A stretch of DNA of 64,000 bases from Regnicoccus frigidus (GCA_025194985.1 JAOANE010000046.1:62001-126000), one strand, 5' to 3'; shown: positions 19,592 to 29,224, numbered from the stretch's first letter. Numbers and translations are program-made. The notes: a model not told the origin generated them from the letters alone.

Positions 19592-20768
19592 GCGGCTCCT
19601 GCTGCTGGTGCCGAGCCTGAAGGCACCCTCGGAAACCTTCATCCGGGCCAATGCCGTCGGGCTTCCCTTTGACACGGTCGTGGTCTGCGGCGATGAGATC
19701 CCCTGGAGGGGGCCGCCGCTACGCACCGCCTATGGGCTGTCGATCCTGTTCAGCAAAATCTGTTTTCGCATGGCGCCCGTCTTGCCCAAAGGCATCGGGC
19801 TGGCCGTGCAGCGGCTCGGTAGCTGGCTGCCATCGCAGCTGATGATCCGGATCTGTCGGATCGAGCAGCCCGACCTGGTGCTCGTGGAATTCGGCTTCCA
19901 TGCCGTCCAGGTGATGGAGCTGGTGCCAGCCACAGGCTTACCCCTGATCGTTCATTTCCGGGGAGCCGACGCCTCCGCTCATCGCTATTTGGTCCACCTG
20001 CGGATTCCCTACCAGCGGCTGCTGAAACTCGCGAGTGCGGCCGTGGTGAAGTCCAGGCCGATGCGGGACACGGTGTTGTCCCTGGCCCTTGGACGAGACA
20101 GCCACCTGCGGGTGCTAGTGAGCCCTTCTGGAGCCAATCCAGAGCTATTCCACGGGGCCGATCCAGCTGCAGCTTCGCCACTGTTTCTCTGTGTTGGCCG
20201 CTTCGTGGCCAAGAAGGGGCCACTGCTCACTCTCGACGCCTTCGCCCTGGCCGCCAAGAGCTGCCCTGGGCTGGAGCTGGTGATGGTGGGGGAGGGCCCC
20301 CTTCTGACTCCTGCTCGCGAACGAGCTACCCAGCTGGGTATTGGCAACCGGGTGCAGTTCCCCGGCCTGCAGACACCCGAGCAGATCGCCGGCTGGATGC
20401 GCCGCAGCCGTGCCTTCCTGCAGCATTCACTGACTGGACCGGACGGCGACCAGGAGGGCTCACCGGTGGCGGTGATGGAAGCCCAGCTCAGCGGCCTGCC
20501 CGTGGTGGCCACGCGCCATGCCGGGATTCCGGAGGTGGTGCTGGAGGGGGAAACGGGGCTGCTGGTGGAGGAAGGCGATCGCGACGGCATGGCCGACGCG
20601 ATCGGACGCCTGGCGGACGATCCAGCGCTGGCGGCGCAGCTGGGGAGCGCCGGCCGCACCCGCTGCGCAGCTCAGTTCACGGTGAGGCATCACATCGAGC
20701 AGCTCATGGGCCTGATCCAGCGCGTCCGTGCGGACGGACCACCCTCCGCCTTCCGGCGGGCGCCGTAA
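19584..20768 (+). CDS. Glycosyltransferase family 4
   Basis: A 394-residue GT4 enzyme whose ATG overlaps the stop of the previous gene by 8 bp. The N-terminus LVPSLKAPSETFIRANAVGL resembles exopolysaccharide GT4 enzymes that start with a SETFI loop. Donor-domain motifs are FLCVGRFVAKKGPLLTLDAF, MVGEGPLLTPAR and GSPVAVMEAQLSGLPVVATRH, with IPEVVLEGETGLL after it. Residues HFRGADAS in the middle are typical of this subgroup. It is the last of the closely coupled glycosyltransferases; the sulfotransferase follows after 31 bp. Confidence 0.9.
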   Translation: MPERLLLLVPSLKAPSETFIRANAVGLPFDTVVVCGDEIPWRGPPLRTAYGLSILFSKICFRMAPVLPKGIGLAVQRLGSWLPSQLMIRICRIEQPDLVLVEFGFHAVQVMELVPATGLPLIVHFRGADASAHRYLVHLRIPYQRLLKLASAAVVKSRPMRDTVLSLALGRDSHLRVLVSPSGANPELFHGADPAAASPLFLCVGRFVAKKGPLLTLDAFALAAKSCPGLELVMVGEGPLLTPARERATQLGIGNRVQFPGLQTPEQIAGWMRRSRAFLQHSLTGPDGDQEGSPVAVMEAQLSGLPVVATRHAGIPEVVLEGETGLLVEEGDRDGMADAIGRLADDPALAAQLGSAGRTRCAAQFTVRHHIEQLMGLIQRVRADGPPSAFRRAP

Positions 20769-20799
20769 GGTCTGCCCCCTGTCGACCCGCCTTCACGCC

Positions 20800-21666
20800 A
20801 TGGCCGGCCCGAATCTGCTTTTGATCCGGGGCCTGGGCCACAGCGGCACGACCATTCTCGATCTCATCCTCGGCAGCCACTCGCGCATGCTCGGGCTGGG
20901 CGAGGCTGTGCGGATCCTTGAGCCGATCCGCCCCGGCGACGAGCAACGGGGACCAGCCCAGCTGCGCCTGGAACTCCGCCACACGCGCCGCTGCACCTGC
21001 GGGGAAACGGCGGCGCACTGTCCGCTCTGGGGGGCACTGCTGGAGTGGCTACCGGCCCATGACGAGCGCCCGATCAGCGACAAGCTGCAGCGTCTGCTGG
21101 CTCAGGTACAAGCCCTGAGCCCAGCCGCCCAGTCCCCGGCCCTTCCGATCAGCTGGGCCGTCGACTCCTATCAGTCCGATCTGGAGGTTCCCCTGCTGGC
21201 GTTACCCGGGGTGGAGGTGCGGATGGTCCACCTGGTGCGTGATGTTCGCTCCTGGGTTCACTCGCGCGCCGGTGGCTCACGCTCAGCTCCCGGAGCTTCC
21301 TGGCGATCGCTGGCTCGCTGGGCCCGCACCAACGCGCAGGTGGCCGAGGTGCTGCGCCGCTCCGGCCAGCCCGTGTTCCAGCTCGGCTACGAGGAGCTGG
21401 CCCTGGCTCCGGAAGCGGCTCTGCGCAAGCTCTGCAGCTGGCTCGAGCTCGACTACGAGCCGACGATGCTCAGCCCGGCTCAAACGATCGAAGGGAGTCA
21501 CATCCTCTCGGGCAACCGCATGCGGTTTGATCCCTCCAGATCAAGCGCGATCCGTTACGACGGCAAGTGGCTCAGCGGCAGTCATCCCTGGATCGGGCTC
21601 GCCGCCCAGCTCCCGCCCCTGCAGGCCATGAACCGGCGGCTGGTGTACTCCAACCAACTGCTTTGA
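20800..21666 (+). CDS. Sulfotransferase (PAPS-dependent)
   Basis: A 288-residue sulfotransferase. The 5'-phosphosulfate loop is LIRGLGHSGTTILDLILG and the 3'-phosphate-binding part is LVRDVRSWVHSR, both hallmarks of the family that uses 3'-phosphoadenosine-5'-phosphosulfate. A cysteine-rich insert (RRCTCGETAAHCPLW) is seen early. The start at 20800 (MAGPNLLLIRG) puts the loop at the usual distance from the N-terminus; the upstream open frame is not needed. Its place at the end of the glycan operon suggests that the finished polysaccharide is sulfated, which is inference from context. Confidence 0.85.
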   Translation: MAGPNLLLIRGLGHSGTTILDLILGSHSRMLGLGEAVRILEPIRPGDEQRGPAQLRLELRHTRRCTCGETAAHCPLWGALLEWLPAHDERPISDKLQRLLAQVQALSPAAQSPALPISWAVDSYQSDLEVPLLALPGVEVRMVHLVRDVRSWVHSRAGGSRSAPGASWRSLARWARTNAQVAEVLRRSGQPVFQLGYEELALAPEAALRKLCSWLELDYEPTMLSPAQTIEGSHILSGNRMRFDPSRSSAIRYDGKWLSGSHPWIGLAAQLPPLQAMNRRLVYSNQLL

Positions 21667-21723
21667 ATCAGCTGCTCTGAGCCAACTGCTGTGACCCAAC
21701 CCGCCCGGCCTTAAGCTCGAATC

Positions 21724-24150
21724 ATGGTCGGTTCCAGCCACGCTCCCTCCGATTCGGGTGGCTTCCTGGCCGGTCTCAATGACGCCCAGCGCCGTGCCGT
21801 CGATCACCACACCGGCCCGCTGCTGGTGGTGGCCGGGGCAGGCAGTGGCAAGACCCGGGCGCTCACCCACCGCATCGCCCACCTGATCGGCCACCACGGC
21901 GTCGACCCCCACCAGGTGCTTGCTGTCACCTTCACCAACAAGGCGGCACGAGAGATGAAGGAGCGGCTGGAGATGCTGCTCGCCCAACGGCTTGCCACCA
22001 GTCAGTTCGGCCAGCCGTTCAGCACCCTGAAGGCCCAGCAACAGCGCCAGCTGCGCAGCCGTATGTACCGGGAGGTGATCAAGGAGCTCTGGATCGGCAC
22101 CTTCCACGCCCTGTTCGCGCGGCTGCTGCGCTTCGACATCGACAAATACAGGGACCTCGAGGGGCTCACCTGGACCCGCCAGTTCTCGATCTACGACGAA
22201 TCCGACGCCCAGACCCTGGTTAAGGAGATCGTCACCCAGGAGCTGGGCCTCGATCCCAAGCGCTTCGAGCCAAAGAAGGTGCGCTGGGCGATCAGCAACG
22301 CTAAGAACCAGGGCTGGCTGCCCGAACAGCTGGAGGCCGAGCAGCCGGGTCAGCGCGGAAAGATGGTGGCGGAGGCCTATCGCCGCTACCGCCGCGCCCT
22401 GGCGGCCAACAACGCCCTCGACTTCGACGATCTGCTGTTGCTGCCGGTGCAGCTGCTGCAGAGCAACGAGCAGGTGCGCCACTACTGGCACCGGCGCTTC
22501 CAGCATGTGTTGGTCGACGAATACCAGGACACCAACCGCACCCAGTACGACCTGATCAAGCTGCTGGTCACCGGCGGCCGTGACCCTGAGACCTTCAACG
22601 ACTGGGGCGATCGCTCGGTGTTCGTGGTTGGCGACGCCGACCAGAGCATCTACAGCTTCCGGGCCGCCGATTTCACCATCCTGATGGGCTTCCAGGAGGA
22701 TTTCGGCGACAGCGCCTCCGATGAGGCCACCCGCACGATGGTGAAGCTGGAGGAGAACTACCGTTCCACCGCCACGATCCTGGGGGCGGCCAACGCCCTG
22801 ATCGCCCATAACACCGAGCGGATTGACAAGGTGCTGCGCGCCACCCGTGGGGAAGGCGAGCCGATCCTGATCACCCGCTGCGACGACGAGATTGCTGAAG
22901 CCGAGGCGGTGGTCCACCGGCTGCGGCAGCTGGAGGGGGCCAACCCGGAGCTGCGCTGGGGTGACATGGCGGTTCTATATCGCACCAATGCCCAGAGCCG
23001 GGCAATGGAGGAATCCCTGGTGCGCTGGGGGGTCCCTTACATCGTGGTGGGCGGGCTGCGCTTCTACGACCGCCGTGAGATCAAGGACGTGCTGGCCTAC
23101 CTGCGGCTGCTGGTCAACCCTGCCGACAGCGTCAGCCTGCTGCGGGTACTGAATGTGCCGCGGCGCGGCATCGGCAAGACCACCGTGCAACGGCTCAGTG
23201 ACGCCGCCAATCAGCTGGGGGTGCCGCTCTGGGAGGTGGTGAACGACGCCGAAGCGGTGCGCTCCCTGGCCGGGCGCTCGGCGAAGGGGTTGCTGCAGTT
23301 CGGCGACTTGATCAGCGGCCTCACCTCCCATTCCCAGGAACGCCCCCCCGCCGAGCTGGTGCAGCGGGTGATGGAGCAGAGCGGCTACCTGGCTGAACTG
23401 ATCACCGAAGGCACCGACGAGGCCGAAGAGCGGCGGCGCAACCTGCAGGAACTGGTGAATGCCGCCCTGCAGTACCAGGAAGAAAACGAGGAAGGATCCC
23501 TGGAGGGCTTCCTGGCTTCCGCTGCCCTGGCCAGCGACGCCGACAGCAAGGACACCGCCGCCGACAGGGTCACGCTGATGACCCTGCACGCCAGCAAGGG
23601 GCTGGAATTCCCGGTGGTCTGCCTGGTGGGGCTGGAGCAGGGCCTGTTCCCGAGCTACCGCTCCCTGGAGGATCCCGCCGCCCTCGAGGAGGAGCGGCGC
23701 CTCTGTTATGTGGGCATCACCCGCGCCAAGGAACGACTGTTTCTCTCCCATGCCAGCGAGCGGCGGCTCTGGGGCGGCATGCGCGAGCCAGCGGTGCCCT
23801 CGGTGTTTCTCGCCGAGCTACCCGAGGAGCTGGTGCAGGGCGACCTACCCCGCAGCGGCGGCGCTGCCATCCGGCGTGAGCAGCGGCTGGATCGGCTCAC
23901 GCGGGTCGACCGCGACGACAGCCAGCGGCTGGCGGCCGGTGGCTGTGCCGGCGCGCCGGCGAATGCGGTGCGGCGCCGGGCACCAGCCCGGCCCTGGGCG
24001 GTGGGCGACCAGTTGCGCCACGCCAGCTTCGGAGAGGGCAAAATCACCCACTTGTTCGGTAGCGGCGAAAAGATTTCGATCGCGGTGAAATTCGAGGGCA
24101 TGGGCCCGAAGATTCTCGATCCACGCCTGGCTCCGATCGAGCCGCTGTAA
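21724..24150 (+). CDS. pcrA: UvrD/PcrA-type ATP-dependent DNA helicase
   Basis: A superfamily 1A 3'-5' helicase of 808 residues, used in repair and replication-fork maintenance. Helicase motifs appear in order: LNDAQRRAVDHHTGPLLVVA, Walker A AGAGSGKTRALTHRIA, VTFTNKAAREMKERL, Walker B VLVDEYQDTN, VGDADQSIYSFRAAD, LEENYRSTATIL, VTLMTLHASKGLEFPVV and the late CYVGITRAKERLFLSHA. The C-terminal tail (WAVGDQLRHASFGEGKI) matches the PcrA Tudor-like end. It starts 57 bp after the sulfotransferase. The gene name pcrA follows common usage for this family and may be given as uvrD by others. Confidence 0.93.
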   Translation: MVGSSHAPSDSGGFLAGLNDAQRRAVDHHTGPLLVVAGAGSGKTRALTHRIAHLIGHHGVDPHQVLAVTFTNKAAREMKERLEMLLAQRLATSQFGQPFSTLKAQQQRQLRSRMYREVIKELWIGTFHALFARLLRFDIDKYRDLEGLTWTRQFSIYDESDAQTLVKEIVTQELGLDPKRFEPKKVRWAISNAKNQGWLPEQLEAEQPGQRGKMVAEAYRRYRRALAANNALDFDDLLLLPVQLLQSNEQVRHYWHRRFQHVLVDEYQDTNRTQYDLIKLLVTGGRDPETFNDWGDRSVFVVGDADQSIYSFRAADFTILMGFQEDFGDSASDEATRTMVKLEENYRSTATILGAANALIAHNTERIDKVLRATRGEGEPILITRCDDEIAEAEAVVHRLRQLEGANPELRWGDMAVLYRTNAQSRAMEESLVRWGVPYIVVGGLRFYDRREIKDVLAYLRLLVNPADSVSLLRVLNVPRRGIGKTTVQRLSDAANQLGVPLWEVVNDAEAVRSLAGRSAKGLLQFGDLISGLTSHSQERPPAELVQRVMEQSGYLAELITEGTDEAEERRRNLQELVNAALQYQEENEEGSLEGFLASAALASDADSKDTAADRVTLMTLHASKGLEFPVVCLVGLEQGLFPSYRSLEDPAALEEERRLCYVGITRAKERLFLSHASERRLWGGMREPAVPSVFLAELPEELVQGDLPRSGGAAIRREQRLDRLTRVDRDDSQRLAAGGCAGAPANAVRRRAPARPWAVGDQLRHASFGEGKITHLFGSGEKISIAVKFEGMGPKILDPRLAPIEPL

Positions 24151-24172
24151 TGAGCAGACCCCGAAGGCCCAG

Positions 24173-25716
24173 ATGAAGGCGACCCACAACTCAGGTCCCA
24201 CCACTGGATCAAGCGGTGATCCCTGCAGCAAGCCAAGGCTGCAACGTTTCATTCTGCTGGCGACTCTGATCAGCCTGGCTCTTCTGAGCTCACGAGGATT
24301 GTTTCGGGCTTACTCCTATTGGCACGATGAGCTGTTCACGATTGGAGCCGCCAGCGTCGATTCATGGGCGGATCTTTTCAAGATCTGGATCTTTCCAGAC
24401 ACCCACCCGCCCTTCCATTTGGTTCTGCTGAAAGCCTGGATCAGCCTGTTCGGCTCAGGTGAGATCTCCACCCGGCTGCTGAGCCTGATTCCAGCTTGGC
24501 TGAGCCTGATTGCCATGGCCGTGGCCACCCGCAGCGGCGGATTCACGCGCCAGCTGATCTCGATTCTGTTTCTGGGCACCAGCCCCTTATTCAGTTGTAT
24601 GCCCAGGGAGTCAGACCTTACGCCTGGACCCTGCTGTTCGCGACAACAGCGGTGACCACGATGACCTTGCTGTGGCGATCACAGCGCCCGGGCCTGGCCA
24701 TCCGCCCATCGAAACTCCACAGACCTCGCCTTGTTTTTGGCCTTTCGCTGCTGCTGCTGTCCCTGAGCCATTACTTCGGCTTGTTCTATGCCGCTACCCT
24801 GATAGCTTTAGACCTTTGTTCAGGCGCACCTTGCCTGGGTCGCCGGCGCAATGGACTGCTCCTATTGGTGTCGCTGACCGCCTGGCCGCTGCTGCATGGC
24901 CTGTTCGGCGGCGGCGGCGGTCGAACCGCCTGGATTGAACCTCAGCCAGTCGTCGGCGGGATCAAGGCGGCCTTCAATGGGGTCTTCCCTGCCTTCAGCG
25001 TTGCCCTGGCCTTGGCGTTGATGTCCACTCTGGCCTGGGCGCTGGGTGAGAGGAAGCGGCAGCAATCGCGCCCTTCGCTCCTGCATCAAGAGTTGCGCTG
25101 CGATCCCAACACCAAGGAAGCCCTAAAACTGCTTGCTGGTGCCGCCACGTTTTTAGAGCTGATCTGCCTGATCGATCTGATCAAACCGCTCACTGTCGAG
25201 CGATACTTCATCGTTCTGCTGCCCGCCCTGGCCCTCGCTCTGGCCGATGGCGGGCAGGCCCTGTTCAACAGTGGCAGCACCCAGACCAGGCGAGCCACCG
25301 CGATAGTTCTGGCCGCCACCATTGCCATGCACTTCGGGCATTCCCAAGAGGTTCTTTCTGCCAAAATCTATCCCCAACAAAACTACAAGCAATTAGCCAG
25401 CTTTCTCCGTGCAACAGACCTCTGCAGCCAGGGATGCTCCTGCGACTCTGCCAAGAAAGAGCGGCTCCGGCCTTATTTCGACACTATCCCTGTGATGCGA
25501 ATTAACCGGGATCAAGCGGACCGCTTGACAACAGTCAGACTTCCGTTCATCGGACTGCACGGTGAACAGAAATTGATCAGGCCGCTGCTTGCCTCCCATC
25601 CAGAAGCTTCCTGCTGGGAGCCTAGACAGTTTTCGCGTTCTAGCACCTTCGTGATCCTGAACGCAGATTCAGAACTACAACTTCAGTCCTTTGGACTGCA
25701 GAGATGCGCAAAGTAG
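24173..25716 (+). pseudogene. Frameshifted GT39-like membrane glycosyltransferase
   Basis: Two overlapping frames together make one protein of about 510 residues. The first (24173-24655) has an N-terminal membrane helix, then YWHDELFTIGAA and PDTHPPFHLVLLKAW, typical of ArnT/dolichyl-phosphate mannosyltransferase-like proteins. Near 24587-24591 the text TSPLF continues in another frame as IQLYAQGVRPYAWTLLFA, which matches the usual next motif of this family, so one base is missing (or two added) there. The second frame (24496-25716) carries more membrane helices and a soluble tail. It may be a true pseudogene or a sequencing error. It is the first of several broken envelope genes in this stretch. 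Confidence 0.75.
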
Positions 25717-25979
25717 TCGAAGTTTCTTGGTAGAGGCCAAGGTCTTTAACTGAGAAAACCTGATTTCAAATCGATTCAGCATGATCCCGCCAAGCTTGAT
25801 TGGCATAGCCTGCTGCTGATTTGAGGCTTCCAGCAGCAGAGCTTGTTGCCAGCACTCACCTGATTGGTTCGGGGACAAGATTCTTTAGTCCCGCCTGACT
25901 CAGATTGACGCCATCGATGTCTGAGGCTGGCCCCATCGACGCGAAGCAGGCGAGGGAGCCCAGCTGTGGGTCGAGCCCA
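25717..25979. other. Intergenic stretch with no supported gene
   Basis: No frame here has a convincing family match or start. A short minus-strand frame covers part of it but has no recognisable motif. The stretch lies between the broken GT39-like gene and the Wzy-type fragments, so it is probably decayed coding sequence. Confidence 0.4.
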
Positions 25980-26164
25980 TCGCAGAGTCATCCAGGGCTT
26001 GGATCGAGCGACAACGCGAGCGCTTGGAGTTCACCAGCTACGTTTTGCTTAGCCTGGCCGTGTTGATTGACTGGACTCAGAACGACATGACCAGTGCCCT
26101 CGTGGGCCTGCTCTGGCTGGTGTTGAGGCTGGCGATCAACCCGCGAAGCCAGACCTGCAACTGA
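25980..26164 (+). pseudogene. C-terminal fragment of a Wzy/O-antigen-ligase-type protein
   Basis: Reading the plus strand in the frame of the stop at 26162-26164 gives RQRERLEFTSYVLLSLAVLI, then DWTQNDMTSALVGLLWLVLR and LAINPRSQ. The order of a basic RQR segment, a helix, a short N/T-rich loop, another helix and LAINPR is the same as in the C-terminus of the intact membrane protein at 14809-16134 (which ends with LAINPRNE). No start or upstream body remains, so this is a remnant. Confidence 0.6.
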
Positions 26165-26504
26165 GCACTGATCTCGATTCAGCTGGTCAATCTGCGCAGC
26201 GTGATGCCGCACGAGGGCCCCAAGCACTTTCCCCAAATTCAATACACTTTGGTGATCACTGCCTTCGTGGCTGGCTTGGGGCGATCCCTGCGGCACTGGC
26301 AGACCTCTCTGATGGCCATCGCGGTGGCCGCTGTGATCGGCTTCGTCTTTACCTCACCCCTTGAGCTTCTCGCTGCAGGCCATCTGGGCGGGCCAGGCCG
26401 ATCTGCTCGGCTATCTCGCCCAGTCCTGGGGTGGCCAATACTTCCGGGTCGGCGCCCTGAGCGTTAACCAGACGGCCTTTCTTTGTGGTCTGACCCTCTG
26501 TTAA
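26165..26504 (+). pseudogene. Internal fragment of a second Wzy/O-antigen-ligase-type protein
   Basis: The frame starting at 26201 reads FPQIQYTLVITAFVAGLGRS and LRHWQTSLMAIAVAAVIGFV, resembling the early helices and basic loop of the intact protein at 14809 (GFVIGLRQSWRQWRIS). After TSPL, near 26361, the text continues in another frame as SFSLQAIWAGQADLLGYLAQ and VGALSVNQTAFLCGLTL before a stop at 26502. VGxLxxNQTAF resembles the N-rich loop of this family. The frameshift and the lack of either terminus mark it as decayed. Confidence 0.55.
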
Positions 26505-26625
26505 AGCCCTGATGTGGCGATCCGCAGCAGCGGGCGCCTACGGATCTTGATGACGCTGGCGGCCCTGAGCCACGCCAGTCCCCCTCCACAACAACAAGAC
26601 CAGATGGCCATCCACCGGGCGGGGA
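26505..26625. other. Decayed stretch between Wzy-type fragment and next pseudogene
   Basis: The plus strand has short open pieces (SSGRLRILMTLAALSHAS and a helical, glutamine-rich tail ending at a stop near 26678), perhaps the continuation of the Wzy-type relic. No motif is strong enough to name a gene. Confidence 0.3.
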
Positions 26626-27720
26626 TCATCGAGCAGCGACAGCGGCGCATGGAGCAGAAAAACTACCTCGAAAAATAGAGCTCATCTCCGCCGGGTTCTG
26701 GACCTGGTCAAATCCCCAGTAAGGCTGGAGCAGGGAGCGCAGGGCAGCGGTGGTGTCGCCTTTGGTGTCGCCCCTATCGAGCAGGGCAGCAAACTGGCGG
26801 CTGAGGGCCAGGCGTTGACTCCACTCGATGGCCTCCACATCGGCCTGGGCTGAGCGCAACCCGGAGAGGTCCTGCTCCGGAGCCACCGCGATCCAGTGCA
26901 GATTGAGATCCAGGTCCAGCCTGTAACCCAGGTGAGTTCCGAAGGCATTGGTCGCCAGGCCCTGGCAGAGCTCCATAAGGGTGCGCAAGGAATCCAGGAA
27001 CCAGGGATTGGAGCGATGGCCGTTGCAGGCCACGATTCAGTGAGGTGGAAGGCCTGGCCACTCGGGATCTTTCCTGTGCCGCAGCCAGATCATCGAGCGG
27101 TAGCCCCCTTCGGCCTGAATCCTCCGGATCGCGGCAAGGCAGGCCGGCATATCCATGCGCCGCTCCACAGCGTCCCAGCTGTGGGCCAACACCACCAGCA
27201 GGGTGGGGACCGAGCTGCTGTCTCAGTTCTTGCTGGCGCCTGGGCTCCAGCAGGGAGCGGGCATAGGCGATCCAGGGGCCAATCGCCAGCGCCGGCTTCC
27301 CGAACCGTTCCCGCACCCACTGGGCCCGCAGCGGTCCCATGCACAGGAAGGCCTTCGACCACGGCCTGGGGCTCTCTAACCCCGACTCCCATGACACCTT
27401 GAGACCATGCTCGAGCAGCAAGGGCAGCGGCGCTCCGATCAGGGGCAGTCCGCCATGGCGCTTGAGCAGGATGTGGTGGCCGTAGTGATGCGACGACTTT
27501 TCGCGCTCACGCCGCGCCGGGGTGTGAAAAGCCGGCAGATCATGGCTGTGACAAAACCGTCCTCCCTCCCAGAGATCGGCACAGATCCGAGGAGCAAAGG
27601 GCTGGCTGTGGAAAGCCTGATGCACCAGGCCAGCGCCTGCTGCTCCTGGGGTTCGGGCTGAATCCGCCGTCTCAGGCCCTTCAGCCACCACTGCAGATCC
27701 TGCCGGCGAAACCTAAGCAT
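26626..27720 (-). pseudogene. Surface-polysaccharide biosynthesis protein, multiply disrupted
   Basis: The original ATG is at 27720, overlapping the kdsC stop by 8 bp, and gives MLRFRRQDLQWWLKGLRRRI. The readable protein then shifts frame near 27515 (ICRLFTP, then REREKSSHHYGHHILLKRHG), shifts again near 27205 (QQLGP, then TLLVVLAHSWDAVERRMDM), and meets an in-frame TGA near 27038 (LPPH, stop, IVACNGHRSNPWF). The last part has LCQGLATNAFGTHLGYRL, recalling polysaccharide transferases that search for an S/N-F-G-T-H-x-G-Y segment. With three independent lesions it cannot be a single sequencing error. Its coupling to kdsC suggests it once belonged to the KDO pathway or its use. Confidence 0.75.
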
Positions 27721-28294
27721 TGCGGTCTGTCCAGCCCTGGCGCAGCAGGGGCTCCATCCGGCCCCGGCGGTGCAGGAGCGCCTCAGCGAAGGCGCGGATG
27801 GCGCCATGGCCGCCGGGCTCGGGTAACACCAGATCGACCCGGCGGCGGAACCAGCCAGGGGCATCGGCCGGGGTGAGCAACAGACCGACGTGATCCCGCA
27901 CCACCAGATCATTGAGGTCGTCGCCCACGTAGGCCGTCTGCTCCGCCGCCACACCCACCAGGGCGCCAAGCTCGACGATGGCGGCGGCCTTGTCCTTGAT
28001 TCCCACCAGCACGTGGCGGATACCGAGATGGGCCGCCCGCAGCTGGGTGGCTCCGCCCCGGCCGCCACTGAGACAGGCCACCTCGATGCCCAGCGACTGG
28101 ATCAAGCGGATACCCAGGCCATCGCGCACATCGAAGCGCTTGAGCGGCTCGCCTTCTGATCCGTAATACAGGCCACCGTCGGTGAGCACGCCATCGACAT
28201 CGAGCACCAGCAGGCGCAGGCCATCGAGGCGGCGGCGGCAGAGACGCAGCCCCAGCTGGAAACGAAGACGGCGCAGAAGCGAAGGGTGCTGCAA
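27713..28294 (-). CDS. kdsC: KDO-8-phosphate phosphatase (HAD family)
   Basis: KdsC removes phosphate from KDO-8-phosphate in the third step of KDO synthesis. The 193-residue protein has the HAD nucleophile motif LVLDVDGVLTDGGLYYG (Asp32 and Asp34), the second motif CLSGGRGGATQLRA, a conserved lysine in GIKDKAAA and the metal site TAYVGDDLNDLVV. Start is a TTG at 28294, 18 bp after the kdsA stop. Its own stop overlaps the ATG of the disrupted gene at 27720. The N-terminus has about 28 residues of basic extension before the HAD motif, slightly longer than the shortest family members. Confidence 0.9.
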   Translation of the reverse strand: MQHPSLLRRLRFQLGLRLCRRRLDGLRLLVLDVDGVLTDGGLYYGSEGEPLKRFDVRDGLGIRLIQSLGIEVACLSGGRGGATQLRAAHLGIRHVLVGIKDKAAAIVELGALVGVAAEQTAYVGDDLNDLVVRDHVGLLLTPADAPGWFRRRVDLVLPEPGGHGAIRAFAEALLHRRGRMEPLLRQGWTDRNA

Positions 28295-28312
28295 GGGAAG
28301 CCTGCCGGGTGC

Positions 28313-29125
28313 CTAGAGCGTGCTGGGCGCCAGCGGCGCCTGCTGGAGCGGTGCCCGGATCGCCAGCAGCTGCTCCAGCAGGGCTTCGAGGCGGTGCAGG
28401 GGCACCATGTTGGGACCATCGCTGAGGGCCTGCTCCGGATCGGGGTGGACCTCCATGAACAGACCATCCACCCCCACGGCCACAGCGGCGCGGGCCAGGG
28501 GCGCCACGAATTCCCGCTGGCCGCCGCTGCTCGTGCCCTGACCACCGGGCTGCTGCACCGAATGGGTGGCATCGAAAATCACCGGGCAGCCCAGATCACT
28601 GAGCTGGGGGAGGCTGCGGAAGTCCACCACCAGGGTGTTGTAGCCAAAGCTATTGCCCCGCTCCGTTAGCCAGATCTCGGGAGCGCCGGCCTGCCGGAGC
28701 TTGGCCACCACCTGGGCCATGTCCCAGGGAGCGAGAAACTGACCCTTCTTGACGTTGATCACCTTGTCGGTGCCGCGGGTGGCTTCTGCCGCGGCGATCA
28801 GCAGGTCGCTCTGACGGCAGAGAAAGGCCGGGATCTGCAACACATCCACCACCTCTGCCACGATGGCCGCCTGCACGCTCTCGTGGATGTCGGTGAGCAC
28901 GCGCAGGCCGAAGCGCCGTTTCACTTCAGCCAGCACATCGAGCCCTGCAGCAACGCCGGGTCCGCGGAAGGAGCCTCCCGAACTTCGGTTGGCTTTGTCA
29001 AAACTGGCTTTGAAGATGTAGTCGATGCCGAGCCGATCGGTGATCGCCTTGACCTTTTCGGCGATCTCAAACACCAGCTCAGGGCTCTCGATCACACAGG
29101 GACCTGCGATCAGGGTGAAGGTCAT
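28313..29125 (-). CDS. kdsA: KDO-8-phosphate synthase
   Basis: KdsA condenses phosphoenolpyruvate with arabinose-5-phosphate to make KDO-8-phosphate. The 270-residue protein begins FTLIAGPCVIESPELVFEIA and has FKASFDKANRSSGGSFRGPG, VLTDIHE, LQIPAFLCRQSDLLIAAA, INVKKGQFLAPWDM, TERGNSFGYNTLVVDFRSL and FDATHSVQQPGGQGTSSGGQ, all highly conserved in this enzyme. The residue run CRQSDL and the cysteine in AGPCVIE leave both metal-dependent and metal-independent forms possible. It is the upstream gene of a kdsA-kdsC pair. Confidence 0.96.
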   Translation of the reverse strand: MTFTLIAGPCVIESPELVFEIAEKVKAITDRLGIDYIFKASFDKANRSSGGSFRGPGVAAGLDVLAEVKRRFGLRVLTDIHESVQAAIVAEVVDVLQIPAFLCRQSDLLIAAAEATRGTDKVINVKKGQFLAPWDMAQVVAKLRQAGAPEIWLTERGNSFGYNTLVVDFRSLPQLSDLGCPVIFDATHSVQQPGGQGTSSGGQREFVAPLARAAVAVGVDGLFMEVHPDPEQALSDGPNMVPLHRLEALLEQLLAIRAPLQQAPLAPSTL

Positions 29126-29224
29126 CGGGGGCTAACGAGGGATCGGGGGGGGGGAGCTCAACAAAAACAGATGCTGTGTCAGCGGGTCAGGCCGGAAGTC
29201 ACGATTCGCAATCAGGGTTGGCCG
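29126..29224. other. Upstream region of kdsA
   Basis: This stretch lies between the kdsA start and the C-terminal remnant of an ABC gene. It contains a run of ten Gs near 29142-29152. No gene is seen; it may hold the kdsA promoter, though no clear -10/-35 pair could be picked by eye. Confidence 0.4.
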
